Positions 32,688 through 40,401 of a stretch of 64,000 bases of DNA are shown here, piece by piece (position 1 is the first letter of the stretch; each line of letters begins with the position of its first letter). The stretch comes from Planotetraspora phitsanulokensis. Its GTDB lineage: Bacteria > Actinomycetota > Actinomycetes > Streptosporangiales > Streptosporangiaceae. The notes under the pieces were generated by a model. That model was not told the DNA's origin and ran no database searches. It was given only the letters and a program-made list of their open reading frames with translations. The stretch spans positions 1-64,000 of the forward strand of contig NZ_BOOP01000028.1 of NCBI RefSeq assembly GCF_016863295.1. Direction: 5' to 3'. The position numbers were made by a program, and so were the translations under genes.

Positions 32688-33707
32688 TCACGCCTCCAGG
32701 ACGGTGACGAGGTTGTGCTGGAGGCAGGGGCCCGACGTGGCGTGGGCGACGGTGCGGCCGGCGCCGCCGTCGAGGATCCGCGACGCTGCCTCGCCGATGC
32801 GGATCAGCCCCGTCGCCATGACGGGGTTGGCCGCGAGCGCCCCGCCCGAGGGGTTGACCACCGTCTCCGCCGGCAACTCGAGCGCCTGGCGGAGGATGAG
32901 CTCCTCGTGGCTGAACTGAGCGTGCAGCTCCGCGACGTCGACCGGCCCCTTGCCGACCCCCGCCGCCCGGCCGGCGGCCTCCGCGGACGGCGACCGCGTG
33001 AGGTCACGCATGCCGAGGTAGTGGGGCTCGATCCGGTGGGCGATGCCGGTGATCCAGGCGGGGCGCTCCGCCAGCTCCCGGGCGAGGTCGCCCGCGGCCA
33101 GCACGATCGCGGCGGCGCCGTCGGTGATCGGCGCCACGTCGTACGGCCTGAGCGGCGCGACCTCGAACTCCTCCCCGGCGGGGTCGCCGAGGTCGAGCGC
33201 GTGGGGATTGTTCCGGCCGTCCGCGCGGCTGCGCCGTACGATCTCGTCGAGCTCGGCCCGGCCCGCACCGTACGCGCTCGCCTGCAGGGCGGCGAAGGAG
33301 ACCTGGTCGAGACCGAGCGGCGCCAGATAGTACGGGTCGAGCTGTAGGGTCATGATCTCCCGGAGGTCGCCCATGGACGACTTGCCGAAGCCGTAGACCA
33401 GCGCCGAGTCCACGTCTCCGTGCTGGAGCCGCACCCAGGCCTCGTACAGGGCCCACGCGGCGTCCATCTCGACGTGGCTCTCCGAGATCGGCGGCCAGGC
33501 TCCGATGGAGTCCAGCGCGGAGACGAAGGAGAACGGCGCACCGGCCAGGTAGTCGCAGCTCCCGGAGCAGGTGAACCCGAACCTCGACAGGCCGGTACGT
33601 TCCTTGACCTCCTGGATCACCGGGTGGATCAGCTCGAAGTCGGTCAGTCCCTCGTCGTGGTCGGTGTGCTGGGTCTGGGCGAAGGCGATGACCGCCACCT
33701 CACGCAT
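32688..33707 (-). CDS. Second thiolase-fold protein (Ltp4-type, putative aldolase subunit)
   Basis: 339 aa, shorter than a normal thiolase (about 390). The start MREVAVIAFAQTQHTDHDEG and the C-terminal NPSGGALAANPVMATGLIRIGEAASRIL plus AHATSGPCLQHNLVTVLEA fix the fold. The nucleophile position lies in a segment reading ISESHVEMDAAWALYEA, again without Cys. The length resembles mycobacterial Ltp4. GGGAGGAGCCGT precedes ATG 33707. The DUF35 gene lies 13 bp upstream, as expected for a thiolase-like/DUF35 aldolase complex. Confidence 0.82.
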   Translation of the reverse strand: MREVAVIAFAQTQHTDHDEGLTDFELIHPVIQEVKERTGLSRFGFTCSGSCDYLAGAPFSFVSALDSIGAWPPISESHVEMDAAWALYEAWVRLQHGDVDSALVYGFGKSSMGDLREIMTLQLDPYYLAPLGLDQVSFAALQASAYGAGRAELDEIVRRSRADGRNNPHALDLGDPAGEEFEVAPLRPYDVAPITDGAAAIVLAAGDLARELAERPAWITGIAHRIEPHYLGMRDLTRSPSAEAAGRAAGVGKGPVDVAELHAQFSHEELILRQALELPAETVVNPSGGALAANPVMATGLIRIGEAASRILDGGAGRTVAHATSGPCLQHNLVTVLEA

Positions 33708-33720
33708 ACGGCTCCTCCCC

Positions 33721-34623
33721 TCACAGCTCGACGTCCGGCTCGCCCGTGGGGGCGAACCATCGGATGTTGGCCATCGACATCGTGCGTTCCTCCGGCGGCG
33801 CCCAGACGGCCCTGACGCGCATCCCCTGACGCACCTCGTGGGCCGGCACGTCGCCCATCAGCGCGATCATCGGGACGTCCGCCCCGTCGAGCAGGATGTA
33901 GGCCGACACGAACGGCACCTCGGGCGCCCGCGGGTCGGGGAGGTTGTTGATCGCGAAGGTCGTCACGGTGCCGGTGTCGGGCAGCTCGACCTCTTCGGAG
34001 ATCGCCGAGCCGCACTCGGGGCACGACGTCCGGAAGGGCATGTAGACCTTGACGCAGCGGGTGCAGCGCCCGCCCAGGAAGACGCCATCGCGGACGCCCT
34101 CCAGGAACCGGGCGAGCGACCGGCCAGGCCGGACGCGGTACTCCATGCGGATGGGCGCGACCATCGCCGTGACTTCCGGAACGAAGCACGAAATATCGGT
34201 TATGTGGCCGATGCGGTCCGCCTCCGGCTTCCATCGGGGACGGACGCGCAGCCCCGGATGCATCGCCTTCGCCCCGTCGGCGCCGACCGCGTGGACGAGC
34301 GCCGTGTCCGCGCCGTCCAGCTTGATCAGCGCCCACGCGAACGGCCGGTCCAGCGGGTGGCCCTTACGCGGCGCGTCGACCCAGGCCCAGCTCATCACGG
34401 TTCCGGCCGGGCCGACCTCGACGAAGTCGCCGGTCACCGGCTCCCCCGTCTCCGGCTCGTACTCCAGCGGCGGCACGAGCACCCGGCCCTCGGCGGTGCG
34501 CACCCCGACGACGCGGCCGTCGCGCAGCTCCGTGAGGAAGCGCCCGATCACCGGCCCCGTCGTCCGCGTGTATCCACCGGGGAACTCGAGCGCGTGCTCG
34601 GCGACCAGCGGTTCAGATGGCAC
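33721..34623 (-). CDS. Tandem OB-fold DUF35 protein
   Basis: About 300 aa. The C-terminal half is a classical DUF35: a rubredoxin-like zinc ribbon CTRC...CPEC, then an OB fold with GTVTTFAINN...PFVSAYILLDGADVPMIALM. The N-terminal half has a second OB-like unit without the zinc ribbon (GTVMSWAWVDAP...PFAWALIKLDGADTALVHAV). DUF35 proteins bind thiolase-like aldolases and contribute the acyl-CoA channel. GTG 34623 fits GGAGG with a 9-nt spacer; GTG 34629 and a codon at 34650 are alternatives. It overlaps the preceding CoA-ligase gene slightly, indicating coupling. Confidence 0.86.
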   Translation of the reverse strand: MPSEPLVAEHALEFPGGYTRTTGPVIGRFLTELRDGRVVGVRTAEGRVLVPPLEYEPETGEPVTGDFVEVGPAGTVMSWAWVDAPRKGHPLDRPFAWALIKLDGADTALVHAVGADGAKAMHPGLRVRPRWKPEADRIGHITDISCFVPEVTAMVAPIRMEYRVRPGRSLARFLEGVRDGVFLGGRCTRCVKVYMPFRTSCPECGSAISEEVELPDTGTVTTFAINNLPDPRAPEVPFVSAYILLDGADVPMIALMGDVPAHEVRQGMRVRAVWAPPEERTMSMANIRWFAPTGEPDVEL

Positions 34624-36193
34624 GGTCACGGCCCTCCCAGTACGGGTCACGGAGTTTGCGCTTGAGGAGCTTGCCGTTCGGTTCGCGCGGCATGTCCTCG
34701 ATGAAGTCGACGGTCTTCGGCCACTTCATCCGCGACAGCCGGCCTTCGAGCGAGCCGAGGATCTCCGCGGCCAGCTCGGGTCCGGGGTCGTTGCCGGGCA
34801 TGGGCTCGACGACCGCCTTGATCTGCTCACCCCACTCGTCGTCGGGGATGCCGAAGACGGCGACGTCGGCGACCTTGGGATGGACCATCAGCTCGTTCTC
34901 GATCTCGGCCGGATAGATGTTGGTCCCACCCGAGATGATCATGTCGGCCTTGCGGTCGCACAGGAACAGGTAGCCCTCTTCGTTGAGATAACCGATGTCC
35001 CCGACAGTGAAGTAGTCAGTGTCTCCACCGACCCCCCTTCGGGCACCCGCCCCCGCCGCGAGCCTGTTCGCGGCGGTCTTCTCGGGATCGCCCTTGTACT
35101 CGAAGGCCATCCCCATCTTCATGTAGATCGTGCCGGGGGTCCCCACGGGAACGGGTTCATGGTCGTCGTCCACGATGAGCAGCTCGCTGATCGGCCAGGC
35201 CGTGCCGACCGTGCCCGGGTGCTTCTTCCAGCCGTCCGGGGTGGCGAGGGTGCCGCCGCCCTCCGTGGCCGCGTAGTACTCGTAGACGCAGTCGCCCCAC
35301 CACTCGAACATCGCCCACTTGACCGGGACGGGACAGGGGGCGGCCGCGTGGATCATCCACCTGAGCGAGGACAGGTCGTACCGCGACTTGACCTCGTCGG
35401 GCAGCGCGAGCAGGCGCTTGAAGTGCGTCGGGACCATGTGCGAGTTGGTCACGCCGTGCTTCTCGCACAGCCGCAGCGTCTCCTCTGCGTCCCACTTGTC
35501 CATGTAGACCAGCGTGTGGCCCATGTGCAGGGCCGTGCCGCCGAACTGCGTCACGGCGGTGTGGTAGTTCGGCGAGGTGACCAGGTGGGCGTTGGGACGG
35601 CCGGGCGTCACGCCGAACAACGTCAGCAACCCCGTCATGAGCTCCGCGGCGTCGTCCGGATCCAGCCCGGTCAGGCCCCGCCTGACGCCCTTGGGACGGC
35701 CCGTCGTACCCGACGTGTAGTGCATCGTGGCGCCGGCCGTACGGTCCTCGGGAGCCGAGTCCGGCTGGCCCTCGGTCAGCTCCGCGACCGGCCGGAAGCC
35801 GTCGATCGTCCCGAACGAGAACCGGCGCTCGGGCTCGATCTCCTCGGCGGCCCTGACGGCCTCGGCGGCGTACCGCTCGTGGGCGAAGAAGGCCTTGGCC
35901 TCGCTGTCGGCCAGGATGTAGGCGATCTCGGGACCCGTCAGGTGCCAGTTGACCGGCGTGTAGTACCAGCCCACCTGCAACGCCGCCAGGTAGAGCGTGA
36001 GCCCGTCCACCCCGTTGGGCATGAGGCCGCAGATGCCGTCCCCGGCCTTCAGCCCGAGCGCGCGCAGACCGTGGACCAAGCGGTTGGCCCGCGACAGCAC
36101 CTCGCCGGCCGTGTACTCGGCGCCGTCGGGATCGATCGCGGCGATCCACCCAGGATCCGCCTGCGCAAGCCTCCAGAAACCCAGCGAGCCCAT
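34613..36193 (-). CDS. Acyl-CoA synthetase (FadD-type AMP-dependent ligase)
   Basis: 526 aa. P-loop YTSGTTGRPKGVRRG near 178-192, YEYYAATEGGG near 307, DYFTVGDIGYLNEEGYLFLCDRKADMIISGG near 400-430, and catalytic Lys in REPNGKLLKRKLR at the end. It is similar in size to the broad FadD fatty-acid/steroid ligases; the exact substrate is not readable. ATG 36193 has AAGGGAGTTCC upstream. First gene of the minus-strand catabolic unit. The divergent enoyl-CoA hydratase shares its promoter region, with a KstR-like palindrome. Confidence 0.9.
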   Translation of the reverse strand: MGSLGFWRLAQADPGWIAAIDPDGAEYTAGEVLSRANRLVHGLRALGLKAGDGICGLMPNGVDGLTLYLAALQVGWYYTPVNWHLTGPEIAYILADSEAKAFFAHERYAAEAVRAAEEIEPERRFSFGTIDGFRPVAELTEGQPDSAPEDRTAGATMHYTSGTTGRPKGVRRGLTGLDPDDAAELMTGLLTLFGVTPGRPNAHLVTSPNYHTAVTQFGGTALHMGHTLVYMDKWDAEETLRLCEKHGVTNSHMVPTHFKRLLALPDEVKSRYDLSSLRWMIHAAAPCPVPVKWAMFEWWGDCVYEYYAATEGGGTLATPDGWKKHPGTVGTAWPISELLIVDDDHEPVPVGTPGTIYMKMGMAFEYKGDPEKTAANRLAAGAGARRGVGGDTDYFTVGDIGYLNEEGYLFLCDRKADMIISGGTNIYPAEIENELMVHPKVADVAVFGIPDDEWGEQIKAVVEPMPGNDPGPELAAEILGSLEGRLSRMKWPKTVDFIEDMPREPNGKLLKRKLRDPYWEGRDRAI

Positions 36194-36289
36194 CGGAACT
36201 CCCTTGTCCGGTGCGTACTGACTTCCCCCGGATCGCCGCAGTGAAGCACGTTCTCGTTCTATCGACAAGCCCTGGCATTACTGGGGGGT

Positions 36290-36317
36290 TACGAACAAGA
36301 ATCTGTTCTAGTTCGTA
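36290..36317. promoter_or_regulatory. KstR/TetR-type operator in the divergent CoA-ligase/hydratase promoter
   Basis: A 28-bp inverted repeat with 11 of 14 base pairs, arms TACGAAC and GTTCGTA. Its centre (36297-36310) reads AAGAATCTGTTCTA, two mismatches from TNNAACNNGTTNNA. It lies 97 bp before the ligase start and 62 bp before the hydratase start. Confidence 0.6.
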
Positions 36318-36378
36318 GACGCACACTAACCCGGGCCGCCCCTGCCGAGCAATCGCTTGATCAATTTGGAGAGTCTCC

Positions 36379-37194
36379 ATGGAGCTCCTGTCAATCAGCA
36401 CGCCGCACTGCCGCGTCGAGCGCGACGGACATGTCGTCGTCGTCACGATGGACCGCCCTGAGGCCAGGAACGCCCTCTCCATGGACATGCTGGTCGGCCT
36501 CGCCGACGCGTGGGCCTACATCTCCGCCGAGCCGGACGTGCGCGTGGGCATCCTGACGGGTGCGAACGGCACGTTCTGCGCGGGCGCCGACCTCAAGGCC
36601 ATGGGCACGCCGTCCAGCGACCCGCGCGTCCTCCAGCGTGCCCAGGAGATCCCCGACGTCCACTGGAAGGGCCTGTTGCGCGGCAGCGGGGCCCTGCCCA
36701 CCAAACCGATCATCTGCGCGGTGGAGGGCTACGCGGTGGCCGGCGGCACGGAGCTGCTCGTCGGCACGGACCTGCGGATCGTGGCCGAGTCGGCGACACT
36801 CGGCCTGTTCGAGGCCCGCCGGGCGCTGTTCCCGATGGGAGGAAGCGCCGTACGGCTGCCGCGTCAGATCCCGTACGCGTTCGCGATGGACGTGCTGCTG
36901 ACCGGGCGGGCGATCACCGCGCAGGAGGCGCTGTCGATGGGCCTGGTCAACCGGGTCGTGCCGGACGGTGAGGCGCTCGCCGCCGCCCGTGAGACGGCCG
37001 ACCAGGTCGCGGCGTGCGGTCCGCTGGCCGTGCAGGCGATCCTGCGCACCTACCGCGAGACCCTCGGCATGGCGGAGGAGGAGGCGCTCAAGGTGTCGGA
37101 CGCCATCGGCTGGCCGGTCATCGGCTCGCAGGACGCCAAGGAGGGGTCGCTCGCGTTCCGCGAGAAGCGCCCGGCCGTCTACCGAGGCGAGTAG
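36379..37194 (+). CDS. Enoyl-CoA hydratase/isomerase (EchA-type crotonase)
   Basis: 271 aa. Crotonase fold marks: MDRPEARNALSMDM near 23-36, oxyanion-hole segment GTFCAGADLKAMG near 69-81, EGYAVAGGTELLVGTDLRIVAESATLGLFEARRALFPMGG near 116-155 with acidic catalytic candidates. It hydrates 2-enoyl-CoA intermediates during beta-oxidation. A divergent position from the CoA ligase is also seen for EchA19 near FadD19 in mycobacteria, so a steroid-enoyl-CoA substrate is plausible. GGAGAGTCTCC precedes the ATG. Confidence 0.9.
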   Translation: MELLSISTPHCRVERDGHVVVVTMDRPEARNALSMDMLVGLADAWAYISAEPDVRVGILTGANGTFCAGADLKAMGTPSSDPRVLQRAQEIPDVHWKGLLRGSGALPTKPIICAVEGYAVAGGTELLVGTDLRIVAESATLGLFEARRALFPMGGSAVRLPRQIPYAFAMDVLLTGRAITAQEALSMGLVNRVVPDGEALAAARETADQVAACGPLAVQAILRTYRETLGMAEEEALKVSDAIGWPVIGSQDAKEGSLAFREKRPAVYRGE

Positions 37195-37219
37195 GCGACA
37201 CGTCCCACCCCGGATCGGG

Positions 37220-38374
37220 TCAGGCCCGGCCCTGGATCAGCGCCCGGGTACCCGTCGTACGCCACCGTTCCCCCGTCGCGTCGAGCGCGGCCGTCACGTC
37301 CGGTGCGACGCCGACGAGGACGTCCGACTTGAGCGTGCGCAACGCGACCACGGGCCCGGGGAAGTACGCGGTGACCTCGGCGAACGGGATGTCCGACGGC
37401 CACAGCCTGTCGCCGACGAGCCTGCGGTAGTTGAGGTCGCCCTTGGTGAGGGTCAGCGACGCGTCGGCGAAGTCGTCCCGCAGGCTGTCCGGCATGTCGC
37501 TGTAGGGCAGCGGAGCGCACGCGAAGGGGTGGGTGCGCAGCACGAGGCGCCCCGACCTCAGGGCCTGCCGGAGACGCACCCCGGCCTTGCCCGCCTCGCC
37601 CGGCGCTCCGGCCAGGCGCCGAAGGCCGGCAAGGACGTCCGCGGGCGTGGCGTCGGACACGAAGTACGGCTGCGGCTTGACGTGCAGCACGACCTCGGTG
37701 GCCAGCCGCCGGGCGAGGAGATGGTCGATCAGGGCCAGGTCGGGCAGCAACTCGCGGCCGGCGTTGTCCGCGACGAAGACGATCCGGCCGGGAGGGCCGT
37801 CGTGCACCAGAGACCACAGGAGCGCGCTGTCGTCGGCGACGAGGTCGGCCGACTTGTCGTCTCCGAGCTCACCGGTGATCTGGAAGGTGAGGTCGGCGCG
37901 GTTCCCCCACAGGGAGGCGAGGAGCAGCGCCGTCTCCTTCTCGGCCTGGGACGCCGAGGCGACCGTGTCCAGGCTCGCGAGTTCCTCGTCGACGACCGAG
38001 CCCGCGAGTTCGGCCTGCTTGAACGGCTCGAACGGGTCGACGCCCCGCCACGGCCCGTCCGCGAAGTACCCCGTGGCCTCGAGCACCCTGCGGTAGAAGA
38101 AGCTCTCCGCCCAGAGGAAGGGCGCGTCCGTCCATCGTCCGCGAAGGTAGGCGCGTCCCCAGGTCAGCCAGGCCGCGAAGTCGTGGGCCGAGGCCTCGAG
38201 AGGCTGCATCGTGTCGGAGATGGCCTCCTCGAGCAGCCGGTCGAGCGCCTCGAGCCGATCAGGCGAGTACGGCAGGGCATCCCTGACCTGCCTGATGAGG
38301 GCCGGATGCCGGTCGCGGAAGACGCCCAGCGCGTAGGCTCCCGGCACGTTGCCGAGGATCGGCGGGGCGCTCAC
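37220..38374 (-). CDS. DUF89/ARMT1-like damage-control phosphatase
   Basis: About 384 aa. DUF89 metal/phosphate-site motifs are visible: VFVADNAGRELLPDL near the middle, then LTLTKGDLNYRRLVGD and the C-terminal VVALRTLKSDVLVGV. The family hydrolyses damaged or surplus sugar phosphates. I use GTG 38374 (VSAPPILGNVPGAYALG) because family members begin close to this sequence and GGGGGA lies upstream. ATG 38431 would add 19 low-complexity residues. It follows the GT-C-like genes on the same strand and is convergent with the enoyl-CoA hydratase. Confidence 0.85.
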   Translation of the reverse strand: MSAPPILGNVPGAYALGVFRDRHPALIRQVRDALPYSPDRLEALDRLLEEAISDTMQPLEASAHDFAAWLTWGRAYLRGRWTDAPFLWAESFFYRRVLEATGYFADGPWRGVDPFEPFKQAELAGSVVDEELASLDTVASASQAEKETALLLASLWGNRADLTFQITGELGDDKSADLVADDSALLWSLVHDGPPGRIVFVADNAGRELLPDLALIDHLLARRLATEVVLHVKPQPYFVSDATPADVLAGLRRLAGAPGEAGKAGVRLRQALRSGRLVLRTHPFACAPLPYSDMPDSLRDDFADASLTLTKGDLNYRRLVGDRLWPSDIPFAEVTAYFPGPVVALRTLKSDVLVGVAPDVTAALDATGERWRTTGTRALIQGRA

Positions 38375-38562
38375 GGCCGTCCCCCGCCGCTCGTGCTCCG
38401 CGTCGCCGGCCGCCGGCGTCCTGTCGCCCATCTCTCCACAGCCCCCCAGTCCGGCGCCCAATGGTCAGCTTGCATTCCATCATCACCGGACCGGCGGACC
38501 CGGCACCGCCCTCACCGGCGCCGTCCCCCTCCAGCCTCATCGGCGCCGCGAGGCCGGGGAGG

Positions 38563-40392
38563 TCACGACGGCACCGGCGCCGGGTCGCCGACGGCGACGG
38601 CCTTCACGCAGATGCCTCCGTTGACGGAGAGCGGCAGCGATCGGACGGCGGAGCGCACGGGGAAGTACACGACACCGTCCCCTCTCTTCATCGGCAGCGT
38701 CACCAGCCGCCCGTCCACCGTCGCGGTCGCCTCCGTGTCGCCCAGCGCGGCGTAGCCGATGCCCGCGACGGTCACCGGCCCGCCGTCCGTGCTCAGCGGA
38801 AGGTCGACCACGTCGCCGGTCGCGGGGAAGCACGGCAGGCCCGCGGGAGGACCGAGCAGGCCGCCCTTGATCGTCATCTTGACCAGCCGGCCCTTGTCGT
38901 CGAAGACGCGGGGCTCTGTGGACGGTCGCGGTGCGCGCATGCTCTCGACGGCCCACTCCGGGGCCACGGGTGCGAGCACGCGGGAGGTCAGGTCGGTGAG
39001 GCCGGTCGCCGGGATCGGCATCTCCAGCGGCACGTCGCTGGGGAAGATGACCGTGCCTGCGGGCGCCGCTGCGAGGGCGCGGGCCGCGTTGCCGATGTAC
39101 GCCCGCTGCTCGGTGGTGTCGATCAGCCCGCCGAAGGAGCTGATCGACAGGATCGACAGCGCGGCCATCACGCCCCCGAGCACTCCGGCCGCCGCCTTGA
39201 CGGCCGGCCCGGACGGCGGCCTGATCAGGTAAGTCCGGCGACCGTTCTCGGCCAGGTCGCGGACGGGGAGGAAGGCGAGGGCCAGACACACGGCGACCAC
39301 CGGCGCGGCGTCCGAGACGTACCGCATCTCCCGGCCGGACCACTCGGTGGCACGGCCCAGCCAGGTGAACAGGGTGTCGGCCACCAGGAGCCACGTCAGC
39401 AGGACGAGCCAGGCCCGCCACGCGCCCCGGCGGAAGACCATGCTCGTCACGAAGGCCAGCGTCCAGACGATTCCGGCGACGACCACGAGCGCGACCGGTG
39501 GCGACGCGTTGGCGAAGTGGCCGGCGCCCGGCTGCCAGGCGGCGGGGCCGCCGATCGCGCCCGTGAAGAACGTCGCACCGATCAGCCGCCCGGCGTACGG
39601 CAGCAGGCCGATGCCGCGTTCGACGCCCACGGCCACGTACGAGCTGGCCGTGGCACCCGAGACGAGGTAGACCGTGCCGTACCCGGCGAGCAGCAGGCCG
39701 TGCAGAACAAGAAGCAGGCGCCGCCGCAGGAGCAGCCGGAGCGCGTCGCGGACGCCGCGGACCCCGGAGACGAGGATCGGGGCGGCGACCACCGTCACCA
39801 CCACGAGCAGCAGCGGGATGACGGCCGCCTTGACGAAGAAGAACAGGCCGAAGGCCGTCCAGGCCACCGCTCGCAGACCCGGCCCGAGAGTTCCCTCGCG
39901 AAGGTGGCGGACGTGGGCGTACAGCGCGCCCGCCACGGCGAGCTGGAGGGGGACGCTGAGCACGGCCGCCGAGTACCAGGCGACCGCGGGCACCGTCAGC
40001 GGCGAGAACAGGTAGAAGGCGAGCGGCGCCAGGATCGCCGGCCTGTCGCCGAACAGCAGGCGCAAGGTGCGCAGGACGTAGACGTACGCCCCGACCTGCA
40101 GGAGGAGCACCACGGACCAGGTCAGGACCCAGTTGTATCCGGCGGCCCAGGTGAGGATCCAGGTGAGGAGCAGGCCTCCCGGCATGTGCTGGCCGTACAC
40201 CGGCTGGGTCAGGTAGGACCAGCCGGGCGGTCCCTCCGTGGCGAGGGCGACGAAGCGGAAGTCGTCGACGCTGTACCAGGTGGCGCGCAGCGCGACCACC
40301 TGGCAGACGACGGACAGGGGGATCATCGCCCAGGCCGCGGCGGCGATCCTCTTCCCGTGCCGCCACGCCGGCAGCGCGATCCTCGGTGACAC
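38563..40392 (-). CDS. GT-C-like polytopic membrane protein, paralog 1 of 4
   Basis: 609 aa. About ten to twelve membrane helices are followed by an extracytoplasmic C-terminal beta-rich domain of about 170 residues, the layout of GT-C glycosyltransferases. The first external loop carries Asp43-Asp44 in SVDDFRF, the place of the catalytic acidic pair that uses polyprenyl-phosphate sugars. The next loop has GQHMPGG. The C-terminal domain ends with SVNGGICVKAVAVGDPAPVP, shared in pattern with paralogs at 40402, 54476 and 58080. GTG 40392 lies 9 bp after the paralog 2 stop (GAGG within that stop region). Probable sugar donor: DPA or another polyprenyl-phosphate sugar. Confidence 0.78.
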   Translation of the reverse strand: MSPRIALPAWRHGKRIAAAAWAMIPLSVVCQVVALRATWYSVDDFRFVALATEGPPGWSYLTQPVYGQHMPGGLLLTWILTWAAGYNWVLTWSVVLLLQVGAYVYVLRTLRLLFGDRPAILAPLAFYLFSPLTVPAVAWYSAAVLSVPLQLAVAGALYAHVRHLREGTLGPGLRAVAWTAFGLFFFVKAAVIPLLLVVVTVVAAPILVSGVRGVRDALRLLLRRRLLLVLHGLLLAGYGTVYLVSGATASSYVAVGVERGIGLLPYAGRLIGATFFTGAIGGPAAWQPGAGHFANASPPVALVVVAGIVWTLAFVTSMVFRRGAWRAWLVLLTWLLVADTLFTWLGRATEWSGREMRYVSDAAPVVAVCLALAFLPVRDLAENGRRTYLIRPPSGPAVKAAAGVLGGVMAALSILSISSFGGLIDTTEQRAYIGNAARALAAAPAGTVIFPSDVPLEMPIPATGLTDLTSRVLAPVAPEWAVESMRAPRPSTEPRVFDDKGRLVKMTIKGGLLGPPAGLPCFPATGDVVDLPLSTDGGPVTVAGIGYAALGDTEATATVDGRLVTLPMKRGDGVVYFPVRSAVRSLPLSVNGGICVKAVAVGDPAPVPS

Positions 40393-40401
40393 TGGGGAGC
40401 C

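Noticed and set aside
34049-36244. 731-codon open frame antisense to DUF35 and the CoA ligase
   Set aside because: Classic high-GC antisense shadow: low-complexity Arg/His/Gly composition, while the opposite strand has clear enzyme motifs.
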